Below, piece by piece: positions 57,891 to 64,000 of a stretch of 64,000 nucleotides of DNA (position 1 is the first letter of the stretch; each line of letters starts with the position of its first letter). The stretch covers positions 1 through 64,000 of the forward strand of contig JAUXAN010000006.1 in NCBI GenBank assembly GCA_030619885.1, given 5' to 3'. The notes beneath the pieces were generated by a model. That model ran no database searches. It worked only from the letters and a program-made list of their open reading frames with translations, and was not told where the DNA came from. The translations under genes and the position numbers were made by a program. Source of the DNA: a bacterium (GTDB lineage: Bacteria > Hydrothermota > DG-26 > JAUXAN01).

Positions 57891-58416
57891 TCGTTACCTC
57901 ATCTATTCCATCGACTTCCTTAATTCGCACGACTACGACCTCATTACCTTTAGTCGAAACCTCTTTCCCCACATAGTCTGGACGGATGGGAAGTTCTCTA
58001 TGCCCTCTATCAACTAAAACTGCAAGTTGTATACTCTTTGGTCTTCCAAAATCAACGATGGCGTCGAGGGCAGAACGGATAGTCCTGCCTGTATAGAGAA
58101 CATCATCTATCAGAACAACTGTCTTATCATCTACATTAAATGGTATTTCTGTCGAGTGAACCACAGGTTTCTCACCGATTGCCGAAAGGTCGTCTCTATA
58201 CAGAGTTATGTCCAGAATTCCAATGAGGGGTCTTTTCTTTTCAATGCCTTCGATTATATCTACAATTCTCTCTGCCAAAGGTGCGCCCCTTGCTCTGATA
58301 CCAACTATGGCGAGATTATCTATTCCCTTATTTTTCTCCAGTATTTCGTATGCGATTCTTGTTACTGTCCTTCTCACCCCATCGGCATCCAGGACTATTA
58401 TTTTTTTCTTACGCAT
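57871..58416 (-). CDS. pyrR: PyrR bifunctional uracil phosphoribosyltransferase/regulator
   Basis: PyrR senses UMP/PRPP and in many bacteria binds pyr mRNA to cause attenuation; it also has weak UPRTase activity. The 181 aa contain the PRPP loop '[20 protein letters not shown]', '[15 protein letters not shown]', '[12 protein letters not shown]' and '[18 protein letters not shown]'. I prefer ATG 58416 to the track's TTG 58422. The promoter leaves a leader of roughly nine bases, with no room for a PyrR attenuator upstream of this operon. Regulation must act elsewhere or differently. Confidence 0.93.
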   Translation of the reverse strand: MRKKKIIVLDADGVRRTVTRIAYEILEKNKGIDNLAIVGIRARGAPLAERIVDIIEGIEKKRPLIGILDITLYRDDLSAIGEKPVVHSTEIPFNVDDKTVVLIDDVLYTGRTIRSALDAIVDFGRPKSIQLAVLVDRGHRELPIRPDYVGKEVSTKGNEVVVVRIKEVDGIDEVTIEEKTS

Positions 58417-58431
58417 TGGCAAATTTCAAAC

Positions 58432-58460
58432 AGAATAAGAAACACACCAAATCTTGTCAA
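58432..58460 (-). promoter_or_regulatory. pyrRBC promoter, very short leader
   Basis: On the minus strand TTTTTC-TTGACA (58460-58455), a 17-base spacer and TATTCT (58437-58432). The expected start near 58425 gives a leader of about nine bases before ATG 58416, or almost none if TTG 58422 is used. Confidence 0.75.
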
Positions 58461-58486
58461 GAAAAATCGACCTACAAAATTCCTCC

Positions 58487-58514
58487 TTGACATTTTTAAT
58501 TTTTTCTAAATGAT
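58487..58514 (+). promoter_or_regulatory. Promoter of the GNAT gene
   Basis: CTCC-TTGACA (58487-58492) with AATGAT (58509-58514) after 16 bases. It is divergent from the pyr promoter, with the two -35 boxes about 26 bases apart. Confidence 0.55.
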
Positions 58515-58551
58515 TCTGTCGAATGAGAGCAAAAATGCAAGGAGTTTTCAC

Positions 58552-59016
58552 ATGAATAATATTCGCATCAGAGAAGCAGACGAATCCGATTTGTCAATGA
58601 TTGAAAAATTGATGATAGAACTCATTTACTCTCTATATAGCAAAGAAGGCATTGATGCACATAGAATAGTTGAGAATTGTCGAACTGCCTTAAGTGATGC
58701 TAATTATTATCTTTTGATTGCAGAGATGAACGAAGCTGTAATAGGATCCATCAATTTTACAATCCGCAAAACACTTTTGCACTCTGGGCCATCTGGTCTA
58801 ATTGACGAACTCGTTGTTAGTAAAAGTTATCGCGGCAAAGGGGTAGGTAAACAGTTGATATATGTAGCTATTGAAAAGTGTAGACAACTTGGATGTTGTG
58901 AAGTCGAAGTAAGCACTGAATTTACAAATACTAATGCGAGAGAATTCTACAAGAACTGCGGTTTTGAGGAGAGGGGTGTGATTCTTGAAAAAGATTTGTT
59001 ACAGGACAAAAAGTAA
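58552..59016 (+). CDS. GNAT family N-acetyltransferase
   Basis: A 154-aa acetyltransferase. I start at ATG 58552 because AAGGAG lies eight bases upstream; the track adds 14 residues. Motif A for acetyl-CoA is 'VVSKSYRGKGVGKQLIYVAI' (R/Q-x-x-G-x-G/A), and 'VSTEFTNTNAREFYKNCGF' is the conserved motif B. The substrate is unknown (amino acid, peptide, antibiotic or polyamine). It is the only plus-strand gene in this part. Confidence 0.88.
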   Translation: MNNIRIREADESDLSMIEKLMIELIYSLYSKEGIDAHRIVENCRTALSDANYYLLIAEMNEAVIGSINFTIRKTLLHSGPSGLIDELVVSKSYRGKGVGKQLIYVAIEKCRQLGCCEVEVSTEFTNTNAREFYKNCGFEERGVILEKDLLQDKK

Positions 59017-59033
59017 GGCAAGGTTTCAGCCTT

Positions 59034-59055
59034 GTCCATACGGATCCGTAGGGAC
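59034..59055. repeat. Family A repeat
   Basis: 'GTCCATACGGATCCGTAGGG' plus AC, flanked by CAAGG and AAAAT, is one of the cleanest copies of the palindromic core. Confidence 0.65.
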
Positions 59056-59077
59056 AAAATAACTTTTTCAGAAGCTT

Positions 59078-59182
59078 CTATCCGAAGTTTTGACAAAATT
59101 GAAAGGTTGACCCCAACTGGTTCCCAACTGGTTCACCTATCCGAAGTTTTGACAAAATTGAAAGGTTGACCCCAACTGGTTC
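59078..59182. repeat. 46-bp direct repeat, two copies
   Basis: Copies at 59078-59123 and 59137-59182 are identical and begin 'CTATCCGAAGTTTTGACAAA'. The spacer repeats 'CCAACTGGTTC'. The second copy ends in the stop codon of the HD-GYP gene. Only two copies exist, so it is not a CRISPR array. Confidence 0.85.
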
Positions 59183-59894
59183 ATTCGAACTTGAACCCTT
59201 TCTCTGTGAAGAGTCTCAAACAAGCATCTACTACATCACTATCGTAAAGGATATCTCTGTTTTGTTTGATTTCCTCGAGGGCTTGGTCTATACCTCGAGT
59301 CGGTCTGTAAGATCGATGAGATGCCATAGCTTCGACAACATCAGCTACACCAAGAATTCTTGCTTCCAGGAGAATGTCTTCACCTATTAGACCTGAAGGA
59401 TATCCAGAACCATCCATCCTTTCGTGATGTTGCAGTATGATTTTGGCAACAGGCCATGGGAATTCTACCGTCTTCATTATATCGTGACCGACTTGTGGGT
59501 GATTTTTAATTATATCGAATTCGGCTTCGGTTATCCGACCGGGCTTACTGAGAATCTCGGCTGGTATATATATTTTGCCGATATCATGAATAGATGAAGC
59601 CATGCGGAGTCCTTCAATCTTCTGTTCTGGAAGACCCATCTCTTTGGCTATAGCGGAGGAAAGATTGGTTACCCGCTCCTGATGGCCAGCCGTGAAGGGG
59701 TCTCTCTTTTCGGCTGTTGATGCAAGGACGTGGATAGAGCCTTCTAAAGTTCTTCTCAGCATCTCAAAACTTTGTTCAAGTTCTTTCTCCTCCCGCTTGC
59801 GCTCGGTTTCTGATGTTTCTAATTTGTCGATTTGTTGATGCAGTTCTGCTAATTCATCTATAAGTTGCTCTTTTGTCTTGTTTTGGTCTTTCAT
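59181..59894 (-). CDS. HD-GYP domain protein
   Basis: A likely c-di-GMP phosphodiesterase of 237 aa. A short N-terminal coiled coil ('LIDELAELHQQIDKLETSET') precedes the HD-GYP domain (about 50-230) with 'RDPFTAGHQERVTNLS', 'SSIHDIGKIYIPAEILSKPG', 'NHPQVGHDI' and 'LQHHERMDGSGYPSGL', so both HD and GYP motifs are intact. It has no receiver domain, unlike the related gene at 60469. The two share near-identical C-termini. Confidence 0.92.
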   Translation of the reverse strand: MKDQNKTKEQLIDELAELHQQIDKLETSETERKREEKELEQSFEMLRRTLEGSIHVLASTAEKRDPFTAGHQERVTNLSSAIAKEMGLPEQKIEGLRMASSIHDIGKIYIPAEILSKPGRITEAEFDIIKNHPQVGHDIMKTVEFPWPVAKIILQHHERMDGSGYPSGLIGEDILLEARILGVADVVEAMASHRSYRPTRGIDQALEEIKQNRDILYDSDVVDACLRLFTEKGFKFE

Positions 59895-59980
59895 CTTGTG
59901 TACCTCTTGAAACAGTATAAATTTCGTCTAATTGCAAGATGTGTGAATACTCGTTGCATTATCTTTTATATTTATTTGTT

Positions 59981-60009
59981 ATCATAAGGAAAGAAGATGA
60001 AAATGTCAA
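59981..60009 (-). promoter_or_regulatory. Promoter of the HD-GYP gene
   Basis: On the minus strand TTTTCTC-TTGACA (60009-60004), a 17-base spacer and TATGAT (59986-59981). A leader of about 80 bases precedes ATG 59894. Confidence 0.7.
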
Positions 60010-60050
60010 GAGAAAACAGAAACCACAGTGACCGATACAGGCTTAATTAT

Positions 60051-60240
60051 TTATCTTTTCAGCCACTCCAAAGTCTGTTTCAAAACTTCCTTGGGTACAG
60101 TATGGTTTCCTTCAAAATCACAAAATGTGATATCATAACCATAGCTCATGAGAACATCTCTTGCCTTAACACCTGCTTTATATGGCACCGAACAATCTTC
60201 TTTGCCATGGGCTATGAATACTCTTAAATCCCTTGCAGCT
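60051..60240 (-). pseudogene. C-terminal fragment of an alpha/beta hydrolase (dienelactone-hydrolase-like)
   Basis: The minus-strand frame from 60240 to TAA at 60053-60051 encodes 62 residues ('AARDLRVFIAHGKEDCSVPY...FEGNHTVPKEVLKQTLEWLK'). This matches the end of alpha/beta hydrolases, with the acidic residue in 'HGKEDCSVP' and the catalytic His in 'EGNHTVP'. In-frame TAA lies just upstream and no nucleophile elbow is present, so the first two thirds are lost. It is absent from the ORF track. Confidence 0.7.
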
Positions 60241-60468
60241 TAAAAGATAAAAAAATTATCTCTATTTTTTATCTTTTTGCTTGACATTTTAAATGGGAAG
60301 TTCGGGTCTCATTTTTTGCAGAGAAAATCTTTGAGGAATTTGATGAGAATAGGAATATGTTAAAATACATAATGTAGAATTACATAAAATAAGGGTCAGA
60401 CACAAATATTATAGCGAAAGCAAACCTGTCCGTACGGATTCATAGGGAAAGGTTTGCCCTACTTCAGA
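60241..60468. other. Intergenic region with family A fragment, no gene
   Basis: An isolated TTTTTGC-TTGACA near 60281-60287 and 'GTCCGTACGGATTCATAGGG' at 60428-60449 are the only recognisable elements. Confidence 0.45.
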
Positions 60469-61596
60469 TCATTCGAACTTGAACCCTTTCTCTGTGAAGA
60501 CTCTCAAACAAGCATCTACCACCTTGGGATCGTAAAGGGCGCCTCTACTCTTTGAGATTTCCTCAAGAGCTTTATCTATACCGCGAGCTGGTCGGTAAGG
60601 TCGGTGAGAGGACATAGCCTCGACAATATCAGCGACACTCAAGATTCTTCCTTCTAAAGAAACGTCTTCACCCGATAGACCTTGAGGATATCCTGAACCA
60701 TCTAACTGCTCATGGTGCTGAAGAACTATGTCAGCAATCGGCCATGGAAATTCTATCGACTTCAATATTTCATAACCAACTTGTGGGTGAGTTTTAATCA
60801 GACTGAATTCGGTTTCGTTTAATCGACCGGGCTTACTGAGAACCTCAGCAGGTACATGTATCTTGCCGATATCATGGAGCAGCGCAGCCAGACGGATTCC
60901 ACTAGTCTGTTCCTCTGAAAGGTCCATCTCCCTGGCGATGGCACAGGCCAGTTGAGCCACTCGCCGTTGATGACCAGAAGTATAGGGATCTCTCATTTCG
61001 AGTGCTGATGCCAGGGCATCGGCCGTTTCATCCAGGATTCTTCGTAATTTCTCAAAACTTTGTTCAAGTTCTCTCTCCGCCCGCTTGCGCTCAGTGATTT
61101 CTCCCTCCAATCTGGCATTGGCTTCTGAAAGATCGACAGTCCGCTCCTCAACCCGTCGTTCTAACTCATCGTGCGCTTTTCGCAGCGCCTCCTCTATCTT
61201 CTGTTTTTCTCTGTGTTTTTGGTAACGGTCGAGAGCGAAATCTATGGCCGCTAATAGAGCCTTCTCTTCTCCCTTGTTGATGAAGTCATCTACGTTTTGA
61301 AGTATGGCCTCCCTGGTCACCTCCTCGGTACCGAAAGCAGTCATCAATATGAAATAGGTATCGTCGCCGCATTTCTTCATCGCTCTTATGAGGTCAATAC
61401 CTTTCTTGTCCGGCAAATACTGGTCTATGAAAGCAACATCTGGGACATTGTCGGCTGTAACAGCCAGAGCCTCCCTGACATCTGCCGCAGGAATGACCTC
61501 AGTGGGGATCTCGGCAGACTCGATATAGCGGGTTATCGCCAACCTCTGAGGTTCTGAATCCTCGACCACCAGAATTTTTATGGGTGTCGTGTCCAT
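60469..61596 (-). CDS. Response regulator with HD-GYP output domain
   Basis: A 375-aa two-component output protein that probably hydrolyses c-di-GMP. The receiver domain (about 8-125) has 'VVEDSE', the phospho-acceptor in 'VAFIDQYLPDKKG' and the conserved Thr in 'ILMTAFG', but the usual K-P pair near the end is 'FINKGEEK'. A coiled coil of about 60 residues leads to the HD-GYP domain with 'LLHDIGKIHVPAEVLSKPG' and 'LQHHEQLDGSGYPQGL'. Its ATG overlaps the stop of the small truncated receiver upstream (TAATG). Confidence 0.93.
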   Translation of the reverse strand: MDTTPIKILVVEDSEPQRLAITRYIESAEIPTEVIPAADVREALAVTADNVPDVAFIDQYLPDKKGIDLIRAMKKCGDDTYFILMTAFGTEEVTREAILQNVDDFINKGEEKALLAAIDFALDRYQKHREKQKIEEALRKAHDELERRVEERTVDLSEANARLEGEITERKRAERELEQSFEKLRRILDETADALASALEMRDPYTSGHQRRVAQLACAIAREMDLSEEQTSGIRLAALLHDIGKIHVPAEVLSKPGRLNETEFSLIKTHPQVGYEILKSIEFPWPIADIVLQHHEQLDGSGYPQGLSGEDVSLEGRILSVADIVEAMSSHRPYRPARGIDKALEEISKSRGALYDPKVVDACLRVFTEKGFKFE

Positions 61597-61721
61597 TATC
61601 TATCACCCGGGGCTAATTTAACGATGGTCAGCCAGAAGTTTTCGATAAGCAGACGGACATCTTTTGGGTTGTCTTCCGCTAAAAGAATTTCTATGGGTTT
61701 TGGATTTAGTTTTCCATTCAT
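61596..61721 (-). pseudogene. Internally deleted response-regulator remnant (41 codons)
   Basis: Too short for the track. From ATG 61721 (GAGGG upstream) it reads 'PIEILLAEDNPKDVRLLIEN' and then directly 'FWLTIVKLAPGDR' to TAA at 61598-61596. The first part is the start of an Rcp1-type receiver ('PIEILLVEDNPGDVRL'); the second matches the end of such receivers ('I..FWL..V.LP'). The central 90-100 residues with the phospho-acceptor are missing. It overlaps the HD-GYP regulator start by one base and may now serve only translational coupling. Confidence 0.7.
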
Positions 61722-61908
61722 CTCTATTCCCTCTCTTCTTCATCGTATCTGCAAAGCAGACAATGCTATAAATGCAAAGAGTATAGCAATAATTCAGAAT
61801 CGAACCACAACCTTTGGCTATTTCCATCCTTTCAATTCATAGTGATTTTGTCTATCTTTTCGCTCATGCAACTTTTCCATCATATTAGATTTTGACATAG
61901 GACCTTTT

Positions 61909-62295
61909 TTAGTTCCCAAGCAATTGCCTAACTTTTTCAATCAAATCATCCATTTTAAATGGTTTCTTTAAGAAATCGACCGCGCCCATACGTTTAGCAG
62001 TCATCTTGGCCTTTTCTTCCTTCCTCTTGTCACTCATTAAGATTACAGAGATGTGTTCGAGTTCTGGCGATCCTTTAATGCGTCTTAAAAGATGGTAACC
62101 TGTTTGTGCCTCCTTGCTTCCGAGAAGAATATCGCTGACTACCAAATCTATGTTAGAAGTTGTTAGTATCTTCCATGCCTCACCTGGGGTTTCGGCTGTT
62201 TGAACACAATAGCCTGCTTTTTCTAAAGAGCGTTTTAACATTTCAAGTAAGGTAGAACTATCCTCAACTACCAATATGTTGTGTTTATCATTCAT
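61909..62295 (-). CDS. Single-domain response regulator
   Basis: A 128-aa receiver with no output domain, in the CheY/PilG style. The acidic pocket is 'LVVEDSSTL', the phospho-acceptor Asp lies in 'DLVVSDILLGSKEAQTGYHL', 'ILMSDKRK' supplies the Ser/Thr position and 'FLKKPFKMDDL' the conserved Lys. It overlaps the cheB stop by one base, so it belongs to the cheX-cheB-receiver operon and likely carries phosphate within that chemosensory system. Confidence 0.92.
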   Translation of the reverse strand: MNDKHNILVVEDSSTLLEMLKRSLEKAGYCVQTAETPGEAWKILTTSNIDLVVSDILLGSKEAQTGYHLLRRIKGSPELEHISVILMSDKRKEEKAKMTAKRMGAVDFLKKPFKMDDLIEKVRQLLGN

Positions 62296-63359
62296 TACAA
62301 ACCACCCCCTTTTGTAGTCTGCTTCTTGATACCTTTTTTTGAAAGTATAGTGATGATTGTCTGGGCAATATGTGGTAGGGGAACGACCTTATCTGCGGCT
62401 CCAATTTTTATTGCCTCTTTAGGCATGCCAAAGACTATGGAAGTCTGCTCATCCTGTGCAAGGGTGTGCGCACCGCTTTTACGCATTGCCAGCAGCCCTT
62501 TTGCCCCGTCTGATCCCATCCCTGTGAGCAGCACACCGATGGCGTCGCGCCCTGCACTGCGTGCCACGGATTGGAACAATACATCTGCACTGGGCCTTTG
62601 GTAGTGGACAAGAGGACCATCCTTTATCTTCACCTGGTAACTTTCTCCGCTTTGCTGGAGGAGCATATGTTTGTCACCTGGTGCTACCAGTGCAACTCCA
62701 GGCACTACATTATCGTTGTCACTTGCTTCTCGCACCTCCATCTTACAGATTTGATTGAGCCTCTCGGCAAAACTTGCAGTGAAGTATTCCGGCATATGCT
62801 GAACGATCACTGTACCTGGCGCCTTAGCTGGCAGGCTACTGAGTACGATTTCAATGGCTTTGGTACCACCAGTCGAAGCTCCGATGGCAAGTACCTTATC
62901 TGTTGTCTGGAGTTGGGTCTGGGATGTTGGTTGTACAGCTAACGGCTCCTCGGGTTTCTGCCGCCTGATCCGTGCTGATGCGGCTGCACGGATGGCATGC
63001 ACCAGCTGCCCGGAAATATCGGTTGAAACAGATACCGAGCCCGGTTTGCATATAACCTCTACAGCCCCCATCTCCAATGCCTTTATGGCAGATTTACTGT
63101 TTTTGGGCGTTAAAGAGCTCACTATGACAACAGGAATCGGGTAATATTTCATCAACTTCTGTAGGAACGACAGTCCATCCATCCTCGGCATCACGATGTC
63201 AAGCGTGATCACATCGGGATGAAGTCTCACGATTTTATTGCGCGCTATATAGGGGTCAATAGCGCTGCCGACTACATCGATATCCTTGTATTTGGAGAGT
63301 TCATCGGTCAGTATCTTACGAACCACTGCCGAGTCATCTACAATCAGAACCCGAATCAC
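62295..63359 (-). CDS. cheB: Chemotaxis protein-glutamate methylesterase CheB
   Basis: CheB demethylates (and deamidates) chemoreceptors for adaptation. The 354 aa have an N-terminal receiver ('VLIVDDSAVVRKIL', 'DVITLDIVMPRMDGLSFL', 'VICKPG') and the C-terminal esterase domain, with catalytic Ser in 'AIGASTGGTKAIEIV', His in 'VIVQHMPEYFTASFAERL' and Asp in 'LLTGMGSDGAKGL'. It overlaps the upstream receiver-CheX gene by four bases. No CheA, CheW, CheR or receptor is in the window; they may lie beyond the right edge. Confidence 0.95.
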   Translation of the reverse strand: MIRVLIVDDSAVVRKILTDELSKYKDIDVVGSAIDPYIARNKIVRLHPDVITLDIVMPRMDGLSFLQKLMKYYPIPVVIVSSLTPKNSKSAIKALEMGAVEVICKPGSVSVSTDISGQLVHAIRAAASARIRRQKPEEPLAVQPTSQTQLQTTDKVLAIGASTGGTKAIEIVLSSLPAKAPGTVIVQHMPEYFTASFAERLNQICKMEVREASDNDNVVPGVALVAPGDKHMLLQQSGESYQVKIKDGPLVHYQRPSADVLFQSVARSAGRDAIGVLLTGMGSDGAKGLLAMRKSGAHTLAQDEQTSIVFGMPKEAIKIGAADKVVPLPHIAQTIITILSKKGIKKQTTKGGGL

Positions 63360-64000
63360 TCTTGTCGCTCCTTGAAATAGGAGGTCGCATCGTTATCGAC
63401 GAATAGCAGAACATCGGCACGGCCCTTCTCCAGACCCAGTCGAACCATTGCTTTGGACTCGGCATTGTTAACGGATGATTCTACATTCTCAATTATCTCG
63501 GGCGCACCGATGTTGAATATCTTTTCAGAGCCAGCAAGGGTGGGCAGCAAGTTGCCACATATGACATTGGCGACCTCTCCCAGTGCATCGAACTGCTCTT
63601 TTTTTGAAGTAGATTCTTTACCCTTTATATTGGTTGCCATGGTGGCTAATAGACCCCCGCATATAGTTACCACCAGTCTGCCGCTGAACGGCCCCTGGAA
63701 CCCCACACTCCCCGCTGCTTCAAACCGGGCGTTCTGCTGGCATTCTCCGAGTTCTGACGACGGCAGCATAAGGCAGAGTTCCTCAAAAACCAGGGCTACC
63801 GCCTTGTAAAGTTTCTTTTCCAGATTGTCGCCTTTTGAAACTTCGTCTCCAACTTGCTGCTCATCTAATCCTCCTATCATACTTATAACAGTTTCACGAA
63901 GGGTCTCAGGTGTGAATGGCTTATGGATGTAACCAGTCCCTTTTTTGATAAGCATCTCTATGTCTTTATCAATACTTTTAGCAGTAATGATGATTACCGA
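63356..64000 (-). CDS. Receiver-CheX fusion protein (N-terminus outside window)
   Basis: The frame is open to the right edge; the track's Met at 63955 is internal. The visible N-terminal part ('VIIITAKSIDKDIEML', 'GYIHKPFTPETLRETV') is the last third of a receiver domain with its conserved Thr and Lys-Pro. A CheX/CheC-like phosphatase domain follows ('LGECQQNARFEAAGSVGF...FDALGEVANVICGNLLP'); the Glu and Asn of 'GEVANVICGN' are the catalytic pair of that family. It probably removes phosphate from CheY-type receivers in this operon. Confidence 0.85.
   Translation of the reverse strand, partial: SVIIITAKSIDKDIEMLIKKGTGYIHKPFTPETLRETVISMIGGLDEQQVGDEVSKGDNLEKKLYKAVALVFEELCLMLPSSELGECQQNARFEAAGSVGFQGPFSGRLVVTICGGLLATMATNIKGKESTSKKEQFDALGEVANVICGNLLPTLAGSEKIFNIGAPEIIENVESSVNNAESKAMVRLGLEKGRADVLLFVDNDATSYFKERQE

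Noticed and set aside
59078-59182. CRISPR-like direct repeat
   Set aside because: Only two copies with a 13-base spacer that itself repeats part of the unit, and no cas genes.
61618-61827. 69-aa minus-strand ORF of the track at 61618-61827
   Set aside because: It is a shadow frame; the receiver-like remnant in another frame (61596-61721) has a ribosome-binding site and family similarity.

Overview
The window is from a Gram-negative-type bacterium of low to moderate G+C, probably an uncultured candidate-phylum member. Signs of an outer membrane are two lipoproteins with a lipobox, a periplasmic Ctp protease, a PorV-like beta-barrel candidate and a cysteine protease ending in an FlgD/type-A sorting domain ('FPNPF'). 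That C-terminal domain, the solitary 23S gene and the many intergenic palindromes fit the FCB/WOR-3 (Stahlbacteria)-like groups, but the placement is inference. The genetic code looks standard: several conserved genes end at TGA inside ATGA overlaps.

Layout. 0-6 kb: end of a zinc-ribbon protein, then a tightly overlapping minus-strand operon running from two glycosyltransferases through rsmD, coaD, obg and dprA to a CMP-sugar synthetase. 6-9 kb: plus-strand ctpA and a TauE/SafE transporter, followed by a small gene with an in-frame TGA. 9-25 kb, minus strand: secreted papain-like protease, PHP phosphoesterase, ExeA-like ATPase, the tig-clpP-clpX-lon proteostasis operon, tRNA-Leu, a cyclic-nucleotide-binding protein, an iron-sulfur flavoprotein, an amidohydrolase, an NtrC-type regulator, recJ and a small membrane protein. 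26-31 kb, plus strand: degP, a primary-type sigma factor, nnr and a beta-propeller protein, all coupled. 31-33 kb, minus strand: M24 peptidase and a TPR protein.

33.6-38.7 kb holds two coupled paralogues of about 850 residues. Each has a long helical N-terminus and a highly divergent class III nucleotidyl-cyclase-like C-terminal domain. I regard this as the most promising undescribed system here. It is followed by a solitary 23S rRNA gene (38.9-42.0 kb) with its own promoter, boxA-like leader and processing stem; no 16S or 5S is linked to it.

42-52 kb, plus strand: two envelope proteins, glnA, dapB, a DUF3307 protein, a bifunctional-nuclease-family protein, a TPR protein, a phosphate butyryl/acetyltransferase and purF. 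52-58 kb, minus strand: a formylglycine-generating-enzyme-like gene interrupted by TGA at a Trp position, pdxA, a parvulin lipoprotein and pyrRBC. 58.5-64 kb: a GNAT acetyltransferase, then a signalling cluster of two HD-GYP proteins, a response regulator, CheB and a receiver-CheX protein, with an internally deleted receiver and a hydrolase fragment.

Two genome-wide themes stand out. First, intergenic DNA is packed with dispersed palindromic repeats of several families, some nested in one another. They extend into the ends of coding sequences, and two variable hairpins of the 23S gene resemble them. Second, promoters follow a uniform pattern (T-tract, TTGACA, 16-18 bp, TATAAT-like), and in several genes the start codon lies only 6-9 nt after the -10 box, which implies leaderless mRNAs.
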